A DNA stretch of 64,000 nt from JBJXHN01 sp046233135 (GCA_046233135.1 JBJXHN010000003.1:248001-312000), one strand, 5' to 3'. Positions 51,153 through 60,791 are shown, numbered from the stretch's first letter. The notes: generated from the letters alone by a model not told the origin. Numbers and translations are program-made.

Positions 51153-52270
51153 TCCACGTCGATGTGGTGGTGATCGGCGCCGGGCCGGCGGGGGCAGCGT
51201 TCGCCCTGAACCTGGCCCGGCTGCGCAGCGTGCTGGTCATCGACCGGCGGACGGACCCGGGGCCGCGTATCGGCGAATCCCTGGCCCCCGCCGCCCGCCG
51301 GCTGCTGACCGACATGGGGCTGTGGGATGCCTTCCTGGCCGAGCGCCACTCCCCCTGCCACGGCAGCCGCACCCTGTGGGGCGGGGACCGGGTGGTCGAG
51401 GCCGACGGCCTGCGCGATCCGGACGGCCCCGGATGGCATCTGGACCGCGTCCGCTTCGAAAGCTGGCTGCGCTACATCGCCCGCGCCCGGGGCGCCGCCG
51501 TGATCAGCCCGGCCCGGATGGAGGACCTGCGGCGTCAGGACGACGGCCGCTGGTCATTCTCTGTCGTGGCGGAGGAACGACGGCAGGCACTCGCCACCCG
51601 GCTGGTGGTTGATGCCACCGGGCGGGAGGCCACCGTCGCCCGTAGCTTCGGCGCCCGCCGGCACACACGGGACCGGCTGGTCTGCGGCTGGCTGACCGGC
51701 CGGGAGCACCCTGACCGCCAGAGCGGTCTGACCCATATCGAAGCGGAACCGGACGGCTGGTGGTACAGCGCCCCCCTGCCCGGCGGCCGGCGGGTGGTGG
51801 CTTTCCACACCGATAGCGACCTGCCGGCCGCCCGGGTCGCCTCCGGCGGGGCGGAGACCTTGCTGCCACGCCTGAAGGGTCTGCGGCTGATCCCTGGCGT
51901 TCTCGCTGACGGAGGGTTCACGCCGGAAACGGACACCGCCGGGTATTGCGCCGCCCACAGCACGGTCCTGGACCCGCCGACGGGCGACGGCTGGCTGGCG
52001 GTCGGAGACGCGGCAACGGGCTTCGATCCGCTGTCGTCCCAGGGACTGCTCAACGCGCTCTACACCGGGCTGGCGGGGGCAGAGGCGGCGGACTCCCTGC
52101 TGGCCGGCGATGCCACCGCCCCGGCCCGGTACCGCGCCGGCATTGCCTCCATCGAGGCCGCCTACCGGGCGCACCTGGACGCCTGGTACGGCCAGGAACG
52201 GCGCTGGGCGAAACAGCCGTTCTGGCAGCGGCGGGTGGGTGCCCTCGCTCCTGCCGCGGCTTTCTCCTGA
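51149..52270 (+). CDS. lodB: LodB-type flavoprotein for CTQ formation
   Basis: 373 residues from a GTG that overlaps the lodA stop (GTGA). N-terminal FAD site VDVVVIGAGPAGAAFALNLA, GESLAPAARRLL, and WLAVGDAATGFDPLSSQGL near the end, the pattern of tryptophan-halogenase-like monooxygenases. LodB is required for the tryptophylquinone of LodA in Marinomonas, so this is the dedicated maturation partner. A terminator follows 6 bp after the stop; lodAB is a two-gene unit. Confidence 0.9.
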   Translation: MIHVDVVVIGAGPAGAAFALNLARLRSVLVIDRRTDPGPRIGESLAPAARRLLTDMGLWDAFLAERHSPCHGSRTLWGGDRVVEADGLRDPDGPGWHLDRVRFESWLRYIARARGAAVISPARMEDLRRQDDGRWSFSVVAEERRQALATRLVVDATGREATVARSFGARRHTRDRLVCGWLTGREHPDRQSGLTHIEAEPDGWWYSAPLPGGRRVVAFHTDSDLPAARVASGGAETLLPRLKGLRLIPGVLADGGFTPETDTAGYCAAHSTVLDPPTGDGWLAVGDAATGFDPLSSQGLLNALYTGLAGAEAADSLLAGDATAPARYRAGIASIEAAYRAHLDAWYGQERRWAKQPFWQRRVGALAPAAAFS

Positions 52271-52276
52271 AAAACG

Positions 52277-52323
52277 GACCCCCCGGACCGGCATCTCCGC
52301 CGGCCCGGGGGGTCTCTTGTTTC
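52277..52323 (+). terminator. Terminator after lodAB
   Basis: Long stem 52277-52292 with 52299-52314 (one mismatch) and a T-rich tail TCTTGTTT. As the gene at 52397 converges, it may serve both strands. Confidence 0.8.
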
Positions 52324-52396
52324 AGTCGTCCAGGATACCTTGGGGGGAGCCTTTTCCCCACCTCATCGCCCGCCGGAGCCGCAGCCCCGGACGGCA

Positions 52397-53494
52397 TCAG
52401 GAGTAGCGGTACGGTACGCCCGCCTTCTCCATGACCTCGTTGTACTTCTTGAAGATCTCGACCACGCGGCCGGCGCGCGGGCTGGACGAGGCGATTTCGT
52501 CCCAGAACTCTTCGGCGTCCTTGACCACCTGATCCCACTCTTCCGGGGGAATGGTGGTCAGCTCCATCTTTTTGCCTTCGACGCGCAGCTGCGCTTCGCC
52601 GCCCCAGTACCAGACCTGGCGGTAGTAGTGGGACTGGTCGATGGTGGTCAGGAACAGTTCCTTCAGGTGCGCGGGCACCTTCGCCCAGCTGTCGCTGTTG
52701 GCGAAGTAGGAACCGCACCAAGCGCCGGTGACGTTGTTGGTCAGGGCGTAGTTGCAGACGTCGGCCCAGCCCACTTCATAGGCTTCGGTGAAGCCGCACC
52801 AGGCGACGCCGTCCAGCTCGCCAGTCTGGATCGCCACTTCCACATCGTCCCAGGGCACGATGACCGGGACCAGACCGTACCGCGCCAGGAAGCGGCCCGC
52901 CGTGGGCACACCGAACACCCGCTTGCCCTGCATGTCGGCGAGGGAACGGATAGGCTCCTTGGTGAAGATATGCAGGGGATCCCAGGCGCCAGCGCTCAGC
53001 CATTCCACACCCTCCACCTCGTCGTAGGCTTCCTTCCAGATCTCGGCCAGGCCATAGCGCTGGAACAGCACCGGAAGGTCGAGGCTGTAGCGGGTGGAGA
53101 AGGGGAAATAGCCGCCGAACACGCTGATATCCACCGGCGAGGCCATGGTGGCATCATCGCTTTGCACCGCGTCCAGGGTGCCGTTTTGCAGGGCGCGGAA
53201 CAGCTCGCCCGTGGGCACCAGCTGGTCGGCGTAATACAGCTCGATTTCCATCTCGCCGTTGGCGGCCTTGTTGAAGGCTTCGATCTGCGGCTTGATCACG
53301 TGTGCCCCCAGCGGGGCGCCGGAATAGGTCTGCAAGCGCCACTTGATCGGCGCGCTCTGGGCGTGCACCGCCGGGGCAGCCAGGGTGGAGGCCGCCGCCG
53401 CCGAGGCCGCACCGAGACCCGCCGTCTTCAGGAACGACCGGCGTTCCATCGGCTTGCCGTCGGAGCCCAGGATCTTCGACTCTTTCTTTGCCAT
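52397..53494 (-). CDS. dctP: TRAP transporter substrate-binding protein DctP
   Basis: 365 residues. Tat-type signal MERRSFLKTAGLG with cleavage near VHA-QS, then the DctP fold (IKWRLQTYSGAPLGAHVIKPQIEAFNKAANG region; GKRVFGVPTAGRFLARYGLVPVIVPWDDVEVAIQTGELDG region carries the conserved Arg site). It belongs to the type that often binds keto acids or larger organic acids and can dimerise. It comes last in dctQMP order, with 73 bp after dctM. ATG 53494 has AAGGA eight bases upstream. Confidence 0.92.
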   Translation of the reverse strand: MAKKESKILGSDGKPMERRSFLKTAGLGAASAAAASTLAAPAVHAQSAPIKWRLQTYSGAPLGAHVIKPQIEAFNKAANGEMEIELYYADQLVPTGELFRALQNGTLDAVQSDDATMASPVDISVFGGYFPFSTRYSLDLPVLFQRYGLAEIWKEAYDEVEGVEWLSAGAWDPLHIFTKEPIRSLADMQGKRVFGVPTAGRFLARYGLVPVIVPWDDVEVAIQTGELDGVAWCGFTEAYEVGWADVCNYALTNNVTGAWCGSYFANSDSWAKVPAHLKELFLTTIDQSHYYRQVWYWGGEAQLRVEGKKMELTTIPPEEWDQVVKDAEEFWDEIASSSPRAGRVVEIFKKYNEVMEKAGVPYRYS

Positions 53495-53567
53495 CACTCA
53501 GGTCCTTTCGTGATCGTCGCTGAGGGAAATAAACTCAAGGGTACGTTCGAAAAAGACTGGTTCCACC

Positions 53568-54890
53568 CTACCGCCCCGACACCACGCCGGGCAGCCACAG
53601 GGCGATTTGCGGAAAGGCCATGACCAGCACCAGGGCCGCCGTCATCACCGCCACGAAGGGCACGATGGAGCGGTAGATGTCGTGCAGGGTTACCTCGCGC
53701 GGGGCCAGGGCACGCATCAGGAACAGGTTATAGCCGAAGGGCGGAGTCATATAGGCGATCTGGCAGGTGATCGTATAAAGCACGCCGTACCACACCGGAT
53801 CGAAGCCCAGCGCCACCACCAGCGGCACATACAACGGGGCGACGATGACCAGCATGGCGGTATCGTCCAGGAACATGCCCATCACGATGTAGGACAGCTG
53901 CATCATGATCAGCACTTCCCAGGGGGTCAGCTCCCAGCGGGTGATGAACAGGGATTCGATGGCCTTGACCGCCCCAATCCCGTCGAACACCGCACCGAAA
54001 GCCAGGGCCGCCAGGATGATCCACAGGAACATGCACGAGATGCCCAGGGTCTTGCGCACCGTTTCGTGCAGGGTGCGGAAGCTCAGTTTGCGCCGGGCGG
54101 CGGCGGCGACCAGGGCGCTGACCGCCCCGACGGCCGAGCTTTCCACCAGGCTGGTGATGCCCATCACGAACAGCCCGGTCATGAAGAAGAAGATCAGGAA
54201 GGGGATGATGCCCGCCCGCAGCAGCTTCAGCTTTTCGGAAAACGGCATCTCCAGCTCGGCCTTGGACACCACCGGCCCCAAGCCGGGGTTCATCTTGCAG
54301 CGGATCATGATGTAGGCGATGAACATGCCGGCCATCATCAGCCCGGGAATGGCCCCGGCCAGCCACAGCTGGCTGACCGGCTGGCGGGCGATCATGCCAT
54401 AGAGCACCAGCACCACGCTGGGCGGCACCAGGATCCCCAGCGAACTGCCCGCCTGGATCACCCCGGTGATCATCACCTTGTCATAGCCCCGGCGCAGCAT
54501 CTCCGGCAGGGCGATGGTCGCGCCGATGGCCATGCCGGCAACGCTGAGCCCGTTCATGGCCGAGATCACCACCATCAGGCCGATGGTGCCGACCGCCAGC
54601 CCGCCGGGGATCTTGCCGAACCACACATGGAACATGCGGTACAAATCGTCGGCGATGCCCGATTCCGACAGCAGGTAGCCCATGAACACGAACAGCGGCA
54701 GAGTCAGCAGGGGGTACCAGTTGAACAGCTTGAAGGCCGCGTTGAACGGCATTTCGATGGCACCGTCACCATACAGCAGCAGGGCCGTGCCCGCCGCCAC
54801 GAACCCGATGGCCGCAAACACACGCTGCCCGGTCAGCAGCATGACCATCATGGTCCCGAACATCAGGATGGCGATGAGTTCGTAGCTCAT
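53568..54890 (-). CDS. dctM: TRAP transporter large permease DctM
   Basis: 440 residues, about twelve membrane segments. Typical DctM blocks are AMNGLSVAGMAIGATIALPEM, AGSSLGILVPPSVVLVLYG and LDDTAMLVIVAPLYVPLV. It carries substrate with sodium ions together with DctQ. ATGA overlap with dctQ; the longer frame upstream is not conserved. Confidence 0.94.
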   Translation of the reverse strand: MSYELIAILMFGTMMVMLLTGQRVFAAIGFVAAGTALLLYGDGAIEMPFNAAFKLFNWYPLLTLPLFVFMGYLLSESGIADDLYRMFHVWFGKIPGGLAVGTIGLMVVISAMNGLSVAGMAIGATIALPEMLRRGYDKVMITGVIQAGSSLGILVPPSVVLVLYGMIARQPVSQLWLAGAIPGLMMAGMFIAYIMIRCKMNPGLGPVVSKAELEMPFSEKLKLLRAGIIPFLIFFFMTGLFVMGITSLVESSAVGAVSALVAAAARRKLSFRTLHETVRKTLGISCMFLWIILAALAFGAVFDGIGAVKAIESLFITRWELTPWEVLIMMQLSYIVMGMFLDDTAMLVIVAPLYVPLVVALGFDPVWYGVLYTITCQIAYMTPPFGYNLFLMRALAPREVTLHDIYRSIVPFVAVMTAALVLVMAFPQIALWLPGVVSGR

Positions 54891-55420
54891 TGGATCGGCT
54901 CTCCCCGGGCCATCGGCTCCCCACGGGCGGCCGCAATATCCTTGATCAGTGTCGATACCGCCTGCAGCAGCATCAGCACGATGCCCACCACCATGATCAC
55001 CTTGATCGGCACCATGGACGGGTTCCACATCGAAAAGTTCCGCTGGTTATATTCGATGGCGTACATCGTGCTGGAGATCGCCCCCACCAGCAGCGTCACC
55101 AGATAGAACAGCAGGCACAGGCTGGTGATCACGTCCATCCGCGCCCTGCCGCGCGTCGACAGGCGCTCGTACAGCAGATCCATGCGCACATGGCTGTCGT
55201 TGTTCAGCGTATAGGCCCCGCCGACCGTGTAGTAGGCCGCCAGGGTGAACTGGGCCATCTCGATGCACCAGGACAGCGGGATGTTCAGGATGTTGCGGGT
55301 GAAGGCGTTCAGGAACAGAACGCCGATCATCAGGAAGATCGAGTACATGGCGATCAGCCCCGCCTTGTCGGAGGCATAATCCACGTACCGGACATAGGCT
55401 TTGGCAAGTCTCGGCATCAT
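54887..55420 (-). CDS. dctQ: TRAP transporter small permease DctQ
   Basis: 177 residues, four membrane segments, with the DctQ signature around LSWCIEMAQFTLAAYYTVGGAYTLNNDSHVRMDLLYERL (conserved Glu and the HVR-D-L pattern). It starts 11 bp after the DeoR gene in the same direction, so regulator and transporter are one operon, and it partners DctM and DctP. Confidence 0.9.
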   Translation of the reverse strand: MMPRLAKAYVRYVDYASDKAGLIAMYSIFLMIGVLFLNAFTRNILNIPLSWCIEMAQFTLAAYYTVGGAYTLNNDSHVRMDLLYERLSTRGRARMDVITSLCLLFYLVTLLVGAISSTMYAIEYNQRNFSMWNPSMVPIKVIMVVGIVLMLLQAVSTLIKDIAAARGEPMARGEPIQ

Positions 55421-55431
55421 CTACGCCCCAT

Positions 55432-56208
55432 TCAACAGACGGCAACGCGGGCGGCGGACAGGGCCTGGGCCAGGGCACCGCCCGGGGCGGCGTCGCTGAC
55501 CAGGGTCCCGATGCGCTCCAGGGAACAGACCCTGAAAGGCGCGGAGGTCTCCCACTTCGAGGAGTCGGCAAGCACGATCACGTCGTCGGCATGGTCGATC
55601 ATCGCCCGGGCTACATCGGCCTCGTCGGCGTTGAAATCCGTGCCCCCGGCCCCGGCGTCCAGGGCACCCAGGGTGATCACCGCGTGATCGGCGTGAAAAT
55701 TGCGGATCCCGTCGAGCACCATGGCGCCCACGGTTTCCTGATTGTCCGCATCGAAGCGGCCCCCCAGCAGATAGACCGCCGCGTCCCCGGCCCCCTCGCC
55801 GAATATCGCCGCGATGCGGGTGGAATTGGTGATCACCGTCAGCCCGCGAATGCCAGACAGCGCCTCGGCGCACATGACGGTGGTCGATCCGGTGTCGATG
55901 AACAGGGTTTCGCCCGGAGCCACCAGCCCCTGCATCTTCTCGGCGATCACCCGCTTTTCGACGGCGTTGCGCACCATGCGTTCGCGGAACGGACCCTCGC
56001 CGTGGGCGCGCGGCAGCGTCGCCCCGCCATGCACCTTGCGCACCGTCCCGTCGTCGGCCAGGGCCGTCAGGTCGCGCCGGATGGTCTCCGCCGATGTATT
56101 GAAGCGCCGCACCAGATCGTCAACGGTCACCGCCCCCTTGCGCCGCACCAGATCGGCGATGCGTTCCCGCCGCAGGCGCGGGCTGACGATTCGCGCCGCG
56201 CCCCTCAC
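55432..56208 (-). CDS. DeoR/GlpR-family transcriptional regulator
   Basis: 258 residues from GTG 56208 (GAGGGG upstream). N-terminal HTH: RRERIADLVRRKGAVTVDDL and FNTSAETIRRDLTALADDG; C-terminal sugar-phosphate domain with FIDTGSTT and ADSSKW. Such repressors respond to phosphorylated intermediates such as glycerol-3-phosphate. It heads the TRAP operon and diverges from the oxidoreductase-kinase-eutBC operon, so it probably controls both. The longer frame to 56286 is low-complexity. Confidence 0.9.
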   Translation of the reverse strand: MRGAARIVSPRLRRERIADLVRRKGAVTVDDLVRRFNTSAETIRRDLTALADDGTVRKVHGGATLPRAHGEGPFRERMVRNAVEKRVIAEKMQGLVAPGETLFIDTGSTTVMCAEALSGIRGLTVITNSTRIAAIFGEGAGDAAVYLLGGRFDADNQETVGAMVLDGIRNFHADHAVITLGALDAGAGGTDFNADEADVARAMIDHADDVIVLADSSKWETSAPFRVCSLERIGTLVSDAAPGGALAQALSAARVAVC

Positions 56209-56390
56209 GCCAGCCCCTCGCCACCCGCCATACCCGAGTGCTCCGCCCCCCACCAATGGAGGCGGATTGCTGCGACGCACACCCATTCATCGCATCGCAT
56301 CATTTTCATCAAACCCTCGCCAATCCACACCCGAATCCACAATCGATACCATAAGCGTCTGCACTATAACACTTTTCTTACACCCAACCT

Positions 56391-56417
56391 GTGCGTTTCC
56401 GTTGACCGAAAGGGCAC
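56391..56417. promoter_or_regulatory. Dyad in the DeoR / oxidoreductase divergent region
   Basis: GTGC and GCAC outer arms and TTTC...GAAA inner arms centre on GTTGAC within 56391-56417. It lies between the two divergent units and contains TTTC/GAAA elements often seen in DeoR-family operators. The rest of 56209-56502 is AT-rich without a clear promoter consensus. Confidence 0.4.
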
Positions 56418-56502
56418 ATTTGCCTACGGTAGGGAAATCCGCTGGCATTGACCAGCAAAAAGACACACGAATCCGGTCTGTTTAAAATATGAGCATTGTC
56501 CC

Positions 56503-58011
56503 ATGACAATGAATCCCTCCCCCACGGCTTCGGCAACGCTCGACGCCCCCTCGCCCGATCCCGGGATCTCCTATGACGTGGCGGTGATCGGGGCCGGCGT
56601 GGTGGGTTGCGCGGTGACCCGCAGGCTGACCCTGGACGGTGCCCGGGTGGTGCTGCTGGAAAAGGGGCCGGACATCCTGGACGGCGCCAGCAAAGGCAAC
56701 AGCGGCCTGCTGCATACCGGCTTCGACGCCCCGCCCGACAGCCTGGAACAGCGCTGCGTCGCCGATGGCTTCCGCCTGTACCGCGAGATCCGCGAGCGCC
56801 TCTCCCTGCCGCTGATGGAAACCGGCGCCCTGGTGCTGGCCTGGTCGATCGAGGAAGAAGAGCGGCTGGAGCAGCTGATCACGCAGGCCCGCCACAATGG
56901 CGTCACCGACGTCCGCCGCCTGACCCGGGCGGAGATCCTGGCCCGCGAACCGGCGCTGTCCCGCCGGGTGCGTGGCGGCTTCCTGGTGCCCGGCGAGTCG
57001 GTCATCGACCCCTGGAGCGCTCCGCTGGCCTATCTGCTGCAAGCCATGGCCCACGGAGCGGAGGTCCGCCGCGCCACCGAACTGCTGTTCGGCCGCTTCA
57101 ACGGCGCGCGCTGGACCCTGAAGACCTCCACCGGATCGCTGACCGCCGATACGGTGATCAATTGCGCAGGCCTGTACGGGGATCTGGTCGACGAGCGGCT
57201 GGGTCTGTCCAAGCGCTTTTCCATCCGGCCCCGCAAGGGGCAGTTCGTGGTCTTCGAAAAGGCCGCCCGCGCCCTGGTGCGGTCGATCCTGCTGCCGGTG
57301 CCGACCGAAAAGACCAAGGGCGTGGTCATCTGCCGCACCATCTATGGCAACCTGCTGGTCGGCCCCACCGCCGAGGATCAGGACAGCCGCACCGACCGCT
57401 CCGTCGACCATGCCGCGCTGGAGGCTCTGCGCGCCAAGGGCCTGGAGATGGTGCCCGGACTGGCCGACATTCCTGTCACCGCCGTCTATGCCGGCCTGCG
57501 GCCGGCCACCGAGGACAAGGGCTATCGCGTGTTCTCCGACCCCGACCGCCGCCAAGTCACGGTCGGCGGCATCCGCTCCACCGGGCTCAGCAGCGCCCTG
57601 GGGCTGGCCGAGCATGTGGCCGGTCTGCTGTCCGCCTTCCCTGCTGGCGCCGGCACCGCCATGACGGCGCCCCGCACGCCGGTTCCGGCCGAGGCCGTTC
57701 ACTGGCCCGCCGTCCCCGTGCTGGCCGAGCCGGAAAGCCTGCAATCGGTGCGGCTGACGGACGATCCGCCCCCCCGGGACTGGGCGGCCGGGACCTGCGG
57801 CGACATCGTCTGCCACTGCGAGCTGGTGACCCGGCGAGAGATCGTCGCCGCCCTGAACGGCCCCCTGCCCGCCAAAAGCCTTGCCGGCCTGAAGCGCCGC
57901 ACCCGTGTGACCATGGGGCGCTGCCAGGGATTTTATTGCATGAACGCCCTGGCCGAGCTGACCCGGGGCCATTTCGAGTCCGACGAGGCCCTGTCCGATG
58001 ATCGCCCCTGA
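56503..58011 (+). CDS. FAD-dependent dehydrogenase with C-terminal BFD-like [2Fe-2S] domain (GlpA-like)
   Basis: 502 residues. FAD site YDVAVIGAGVVGCAVTRRL (about 24-42), then a DAO-type fold with GNSGLLHTGFD and GLRPATEDKGYRV. The last 80 residues form a BFD-like iron-sulphur domain: ICHCELVTRREIVAAL and MGRCQGFYC supply four cysteines. The domain order equals that of GlpA, the catalytic subunit of anaerobic glycerol-3-phosphate dehydrogenase, and related hydroxy-acid dehydrogenases. It overlaps the next flavoprotein gene by 14 bp and a kinase of the FGGY family is two genes on, so glycerol-3-phosphate or an analogue is the likely substrate. Confidence 0.82.
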   Translation: MTMNPSPTASATLDAPSPDPGISYDVAVIGAGVVGCAVTRRLTLDGARVVLLEKGPDILDGASKGNSGLLHTGFDAPPDSLEQRCVADGFRLYREIRERLSLPLMETGALVLAWSIEEEERLEQLITQARHNGVTDVRRLTRAEILAREPALSRRVRGGFLVPGESVIDPWSAPLAYLLQAMAHGAEVRRATELLFGRFNGARWTLKTSTGSLTADTVINCAGLYGDLVDERLGLSKRFSIRPRKGQFVVFEKAARALVRSILLPVPTEKTKGVVICRTIYGNLLVGPTAEDQDSRTDRSVDHAALEALRAKGLEMVPGLADIPVTAVYAGLRPATEDKGYRVFSDPDRRQVTVGGIRSTGLSSALGLAEHVAGLLSAFPAGAGTAMTAPRTPVPAEAVHWPAVPVLAEPESLQSVRLTDDPPPRDWAAGTCGDIVCHCELVTRREIVAALNGPLPAKSLAGLKRRTRVTMGRCQGFYCMNALAELTRGHFESDEALSDDRP

Positions 58012-59326
58012 CCTGTTCGACCGCCCACATCCTCTTCTGCCCGCCAGCTGCGACGTGGCCGTGGTGGGGGGTGGTCCTGCCGGGCTGGCCGCCGCCACCC
58101 GGCTGAGGGCCTTGGGAGCAGGCTCGGTCCTGGTGCTCGATCGCGAACCCGAGGCCGGAGGCATTCCCCGCCATTGCGGCCACTACCCCTTCGGCCTGCG
58201 CGAGGTGCACCGCCTGATGAAGGGGCCGGACTACGCCCGCCGGCTGGTGACCGACGCCCTGGCCGCGGGTGTGGAGATCCACACCGGGGTCACCGTGGTG
58301 CGGCTGGAATCCGGCCCGGCCCTGGCGCTGACCACGGCCGACGGCCCCTGCCGGCTTCAGGCGCGGGCGGTGCTGCTCGCCACTGGAGCACGGGAAACCA
58401 GCCGCGCCGGGCGGCTGATCGGCGGCGACCGGCCGCTCGGGGTCCTCAGCACCGGCGCCCTGCAAGCCATGGTCTATCTGGGTCACCGCGCGCCCTTTCG
58501 CCGGCCGCTGATCCTGGGAACGGAACTGGTGTCTTTCTCGGCCATCCTGACCTGCCGTCACCAGCAGATCCGCCCGGCCGGCATGGTCGAAGCCCGCACC
58601 CGTCCCACCGCCTTCCGCCTGGCGCCCCTGCTGCCCCGGCTGCTGGGTATTCCCGTCTGGTACAGGACCGAGGTCGTCGCCATCCACGGCCGCCAGCGGG
58701 TCGAAGGGGTGACCCTGCGCACCGCATCCCCCGGCGGACCGGAGCGCGCGTGGACGGTGGAGGCGGACGGAGTGATCGTCAGCGGCGGTTTCACCCCGGA
58801 ATCCACCCTGGTGCGCCATGGCCTGCTGGCCGTCGATCCGGCCACCGGCGGACCGGTGGTGGACCAGTTCGGCGCCACCTCCGAACCCGGTATCCATGCC
58901 GCGGGCAACCTGCTGCGGCCCATCGAAACCGCCGGATGGAGCTGGCGGGAGGGATACACCATCGCCGAGGTCATCGCCCGCCGCCTGTCCGCCGCGTCCT
59001 CCCATGCCCCCGCCACGCTGTCCGGCAGCGCGCGCCGGCAATTGACCGTCAGCGGGCGGGCGCCGGAGATCCGCTATGTGATGCCCCAGCGCCTGACCCT
59101 GCCGCCCATGGGGTCGGCGGAGTGGGATCCCGACGGCTTCGGCGCCCTTCAGGTGCGGGTCACCCGGTCCTGCCGTGGCAAGCTGACCGTGCGCCAGGGC
59201 GGCCGGATGCTGTGGCGCCGGCCGGTGCGCGCCGTGCCGGAACAGCGTTTGCTGATTCCCCTCGCCCCGCTGTTGCCCCAGATCACCGACAACGAGATCA
59301 TCGTCTCCCTGGAGGAGACCGCCTAG
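57998..59326 (+). CDS. FAD/NAD-dependent oxidoreductase, partner flavoprotein (GlpB/HcnB-like)
   Basis: 442 residues. Two dinucleotide sites: CDVAVVGGGPAGLAAATRL near the start and the region LLATGARE, with GVIVSGGFTPES and GIHAAGNLLRPIETAGWSWREG later (FAD contact). The last 100 residues are a separate beta-rich domain I do not recognise. Pairing with the GlpA-like protein suggests a heteromeric dehydrogenase passing electrons onward, in place of GlpB. One base pair of spacing to the kinase gene. Confidence 0.8.
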   Translation: MIAPDLFDRPHPLLPASCDVAVVGGGPAGLAAATRLRALGAGSVLVLDREPEAGGIPRHCGHYPFGLREVHRLMKGPDYARRLVTDALAAGVEIHTGVTVVRLESGPALALTTADGPCRLQARAVLLATGARETSRAGRLIGGDRPLGVLSTGALQAMVYLGHRAPFRRPLILGTELVSFSAILTCRHQQIRPAGMVEARTRPTAFRLAPLLPRLLGIPVWYRTEVVAIHGRQRVEGVTLRTASPGGPERAWTVEADGVIVSGGFTPESTLVRHGLLAVDPATGGPVVDQFGATSEPGIHAAGNLLRPIETAGWSWREGYTIAEVIARRLSAASSHAPATLSGSARRQLTVSGRAPEIRYVMPQRLTLPPMGSAEWDPDGFGALQVRVTRSCRGKLTVRQGGRMLWRRPVRAVPEQRLLIPLAPLLPQITDNEIIVSLEETA

Positions 59327-59327
59327 C

Positions 59328-60791
59328 ATGACCATCGCCGCCCTCGACCAGGGAACCACCAGCACCCGCGCCCTGACCCTCGCCCCCGACGGGTCGGCGA
59401 CGGTGGTTCGCGCCGTCGAGCACCGCCAGATCCACCCCCGCCCCGGCTGGGTGGAACACGACTCCGAAGCCCTGGTGGCCAACCTCATCGCCTGCGCCGA
59501 AGCGGTCCCTGGACTGACCGCCCTGGGGCTGGACAACCAGGGCGAAAGCTGCCTGGCCTGGGACGCGGACACCACAGAACCGCTCAGCCCCGTCATCGTC
59601 TGGCAGGACACCCGCACCGAAGACACCATCGCCGCCCTGAAGCGCGACGGCGCCGAGGCCCTGGTTCTGGAGCGCGCCGGTCTGCCGCTGGATTCCTACT
59701 TCTCCGCCTCCAAGCTCGCCTGGATCCTCGCCACCCTGCCCGAAGCCCGGCGCGCCCACGCGCGCGGTCGGCTGCGGCTGGGCACCACCGACGCCTTTTT
59801 CTTCCACCGCCTGACCGGCCGCTGCATTACCGATATCACCACCGCCTCGCGTACCGCCCTTATGAACCTGCGCACCGGCTCCTGGGACCCGGACCTCTGC
59901 GCCCTGTTCGGTGTGCCCATGGACTGCCTGCCGACCATCGTTCCCACCACCGGCGATTTCGGCGCGATGACCGTGAACGGCGCCGCCGTGCCGGTTCTGG
60001 CGGGCATCGTCGACCAGCAGGCCGCCCTGTACGGCCATGGCTGCCGGGAGCCGGGCGCCACCAAGGTCACGTTCGGCACCGGTGCTTTCGCCCTGACCCT
60101 GACCGGGGCGACGCCCCTGCGCGCACCCGACCAGGGTCTGCTGCCCACCGTCGCCTGGCAGCTGGACGGCGACGCGCCCGTCTATGCCCTGGACGGCGGG
60201 GTCTATTGCGCCGGTGCGGCGGTGAACTGGGCGCGGGACCTCGGCCTGTTCACCGACACCGCCGCCCTGGATACCCTTGCCGGCCCGCCGGCCCTGGACC
60301 AGGGGCTGGCCTTCGTCCCCGCCCTCGCCGGGCTGGCCTGCCCCCACTGGGACCGGGCGGCCCGGGGGGCGTGGCTGGGCCTGGGCGCGGATCAGGGACC
60401 GGAAATGCTGATGAAAGCGGTGCTGGAAGGCATCGCCTGCCGCGCGGCCGAAGTGGTGCTGACCATGCAGGCCCTGACCGGCGGCCACCACCCGCTGTCG
60501 GTGGATGGCGGCCTGTCGCGCAACCCCTATTTCCTCGGCTTCCTCGCCGATATCCTGGAGCGGGAGGTGACCGTAGCCCCCAGTGCCGAGCTGACCGCCA
60601 TCGGCACCGCCCGCCTGGTCGCCCGCACCCTGGGGCAAGAACCGCCACCGGCCCCGCCGGCCCGCACCATCACCCCCATGGTCCCGCGCCGTGCCCTGCT
60701 CGCCCGCTTTGCCGACGCGGTCTCCCTGACCCGACAGTGGTCGGAGAGATCGCCACCCCTGCCCCCGCCCTCTTCCGCCCCATCCGCCTGA
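59328..60791 (+). CDS. glpK: FGGY-family kinase, glycerol kinase-like
   Basis: 487 residues. ALDQGTTSTRAL at the N-terminus, IVWQDTRTED and GLDNQGESCLAWD in the substrate domain, GIVDQQAALYGHG and GGLSRNPYFLGFLADIL in the ATP domain are all glycerol-kinase-like. The DQGTTSTR phosphate loop and W-x-D-x-R are conserved, but IVWQDTRTEDTIAAL and an Arg/His-poor FIP-type region (ACPHWDRAARGAWLGL) differ from E. coli GlpK, so an analogue such as another polyol cannot be excluded. GGAGGAG ribosome site overlaps the end of the preceding gene. Confidence 0.82.
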   Translation: MTIAALDQGTTSTRALTLAPDGSATVVRAVEHRQIHPRPGWVEHDSEALVANLIACAEAVPGLTALGLDNQGESCLAWDADTTEPLSPVIVWQDTRTEDTIAALKRDGAEALVLERAGLPLDSYFSASKLAWILATLPEARRAHARGRLRLGTTDAFFFHRLTGRCITDITTASRTALMNLRTGSWDPDLCALFGVPMDCLPTIVPTTGDFGAMTVNGAAVPVLAGIVDQQAALYGHGCREPGATKVTFGTGAFALTLTGATPLRAPDQGLLPTVAWQLDGDAPVYALDGGVYCAGAAVNWARDLGLFTDTAALDTLAGPPALDQGLAFVPALAGLACPHWDRAARGAWLGLGADQGPEMLMKAVLEGIACRAAEVVLTMQALTGGHHPLSVDGGLSRNPYFLGFLADILEREVTVAPSAELTAIGTARLVARTLGQEPPPAPPARTITPMVPRRALLARFADAVSLTRQWSERSPPLPPPSSAPSA

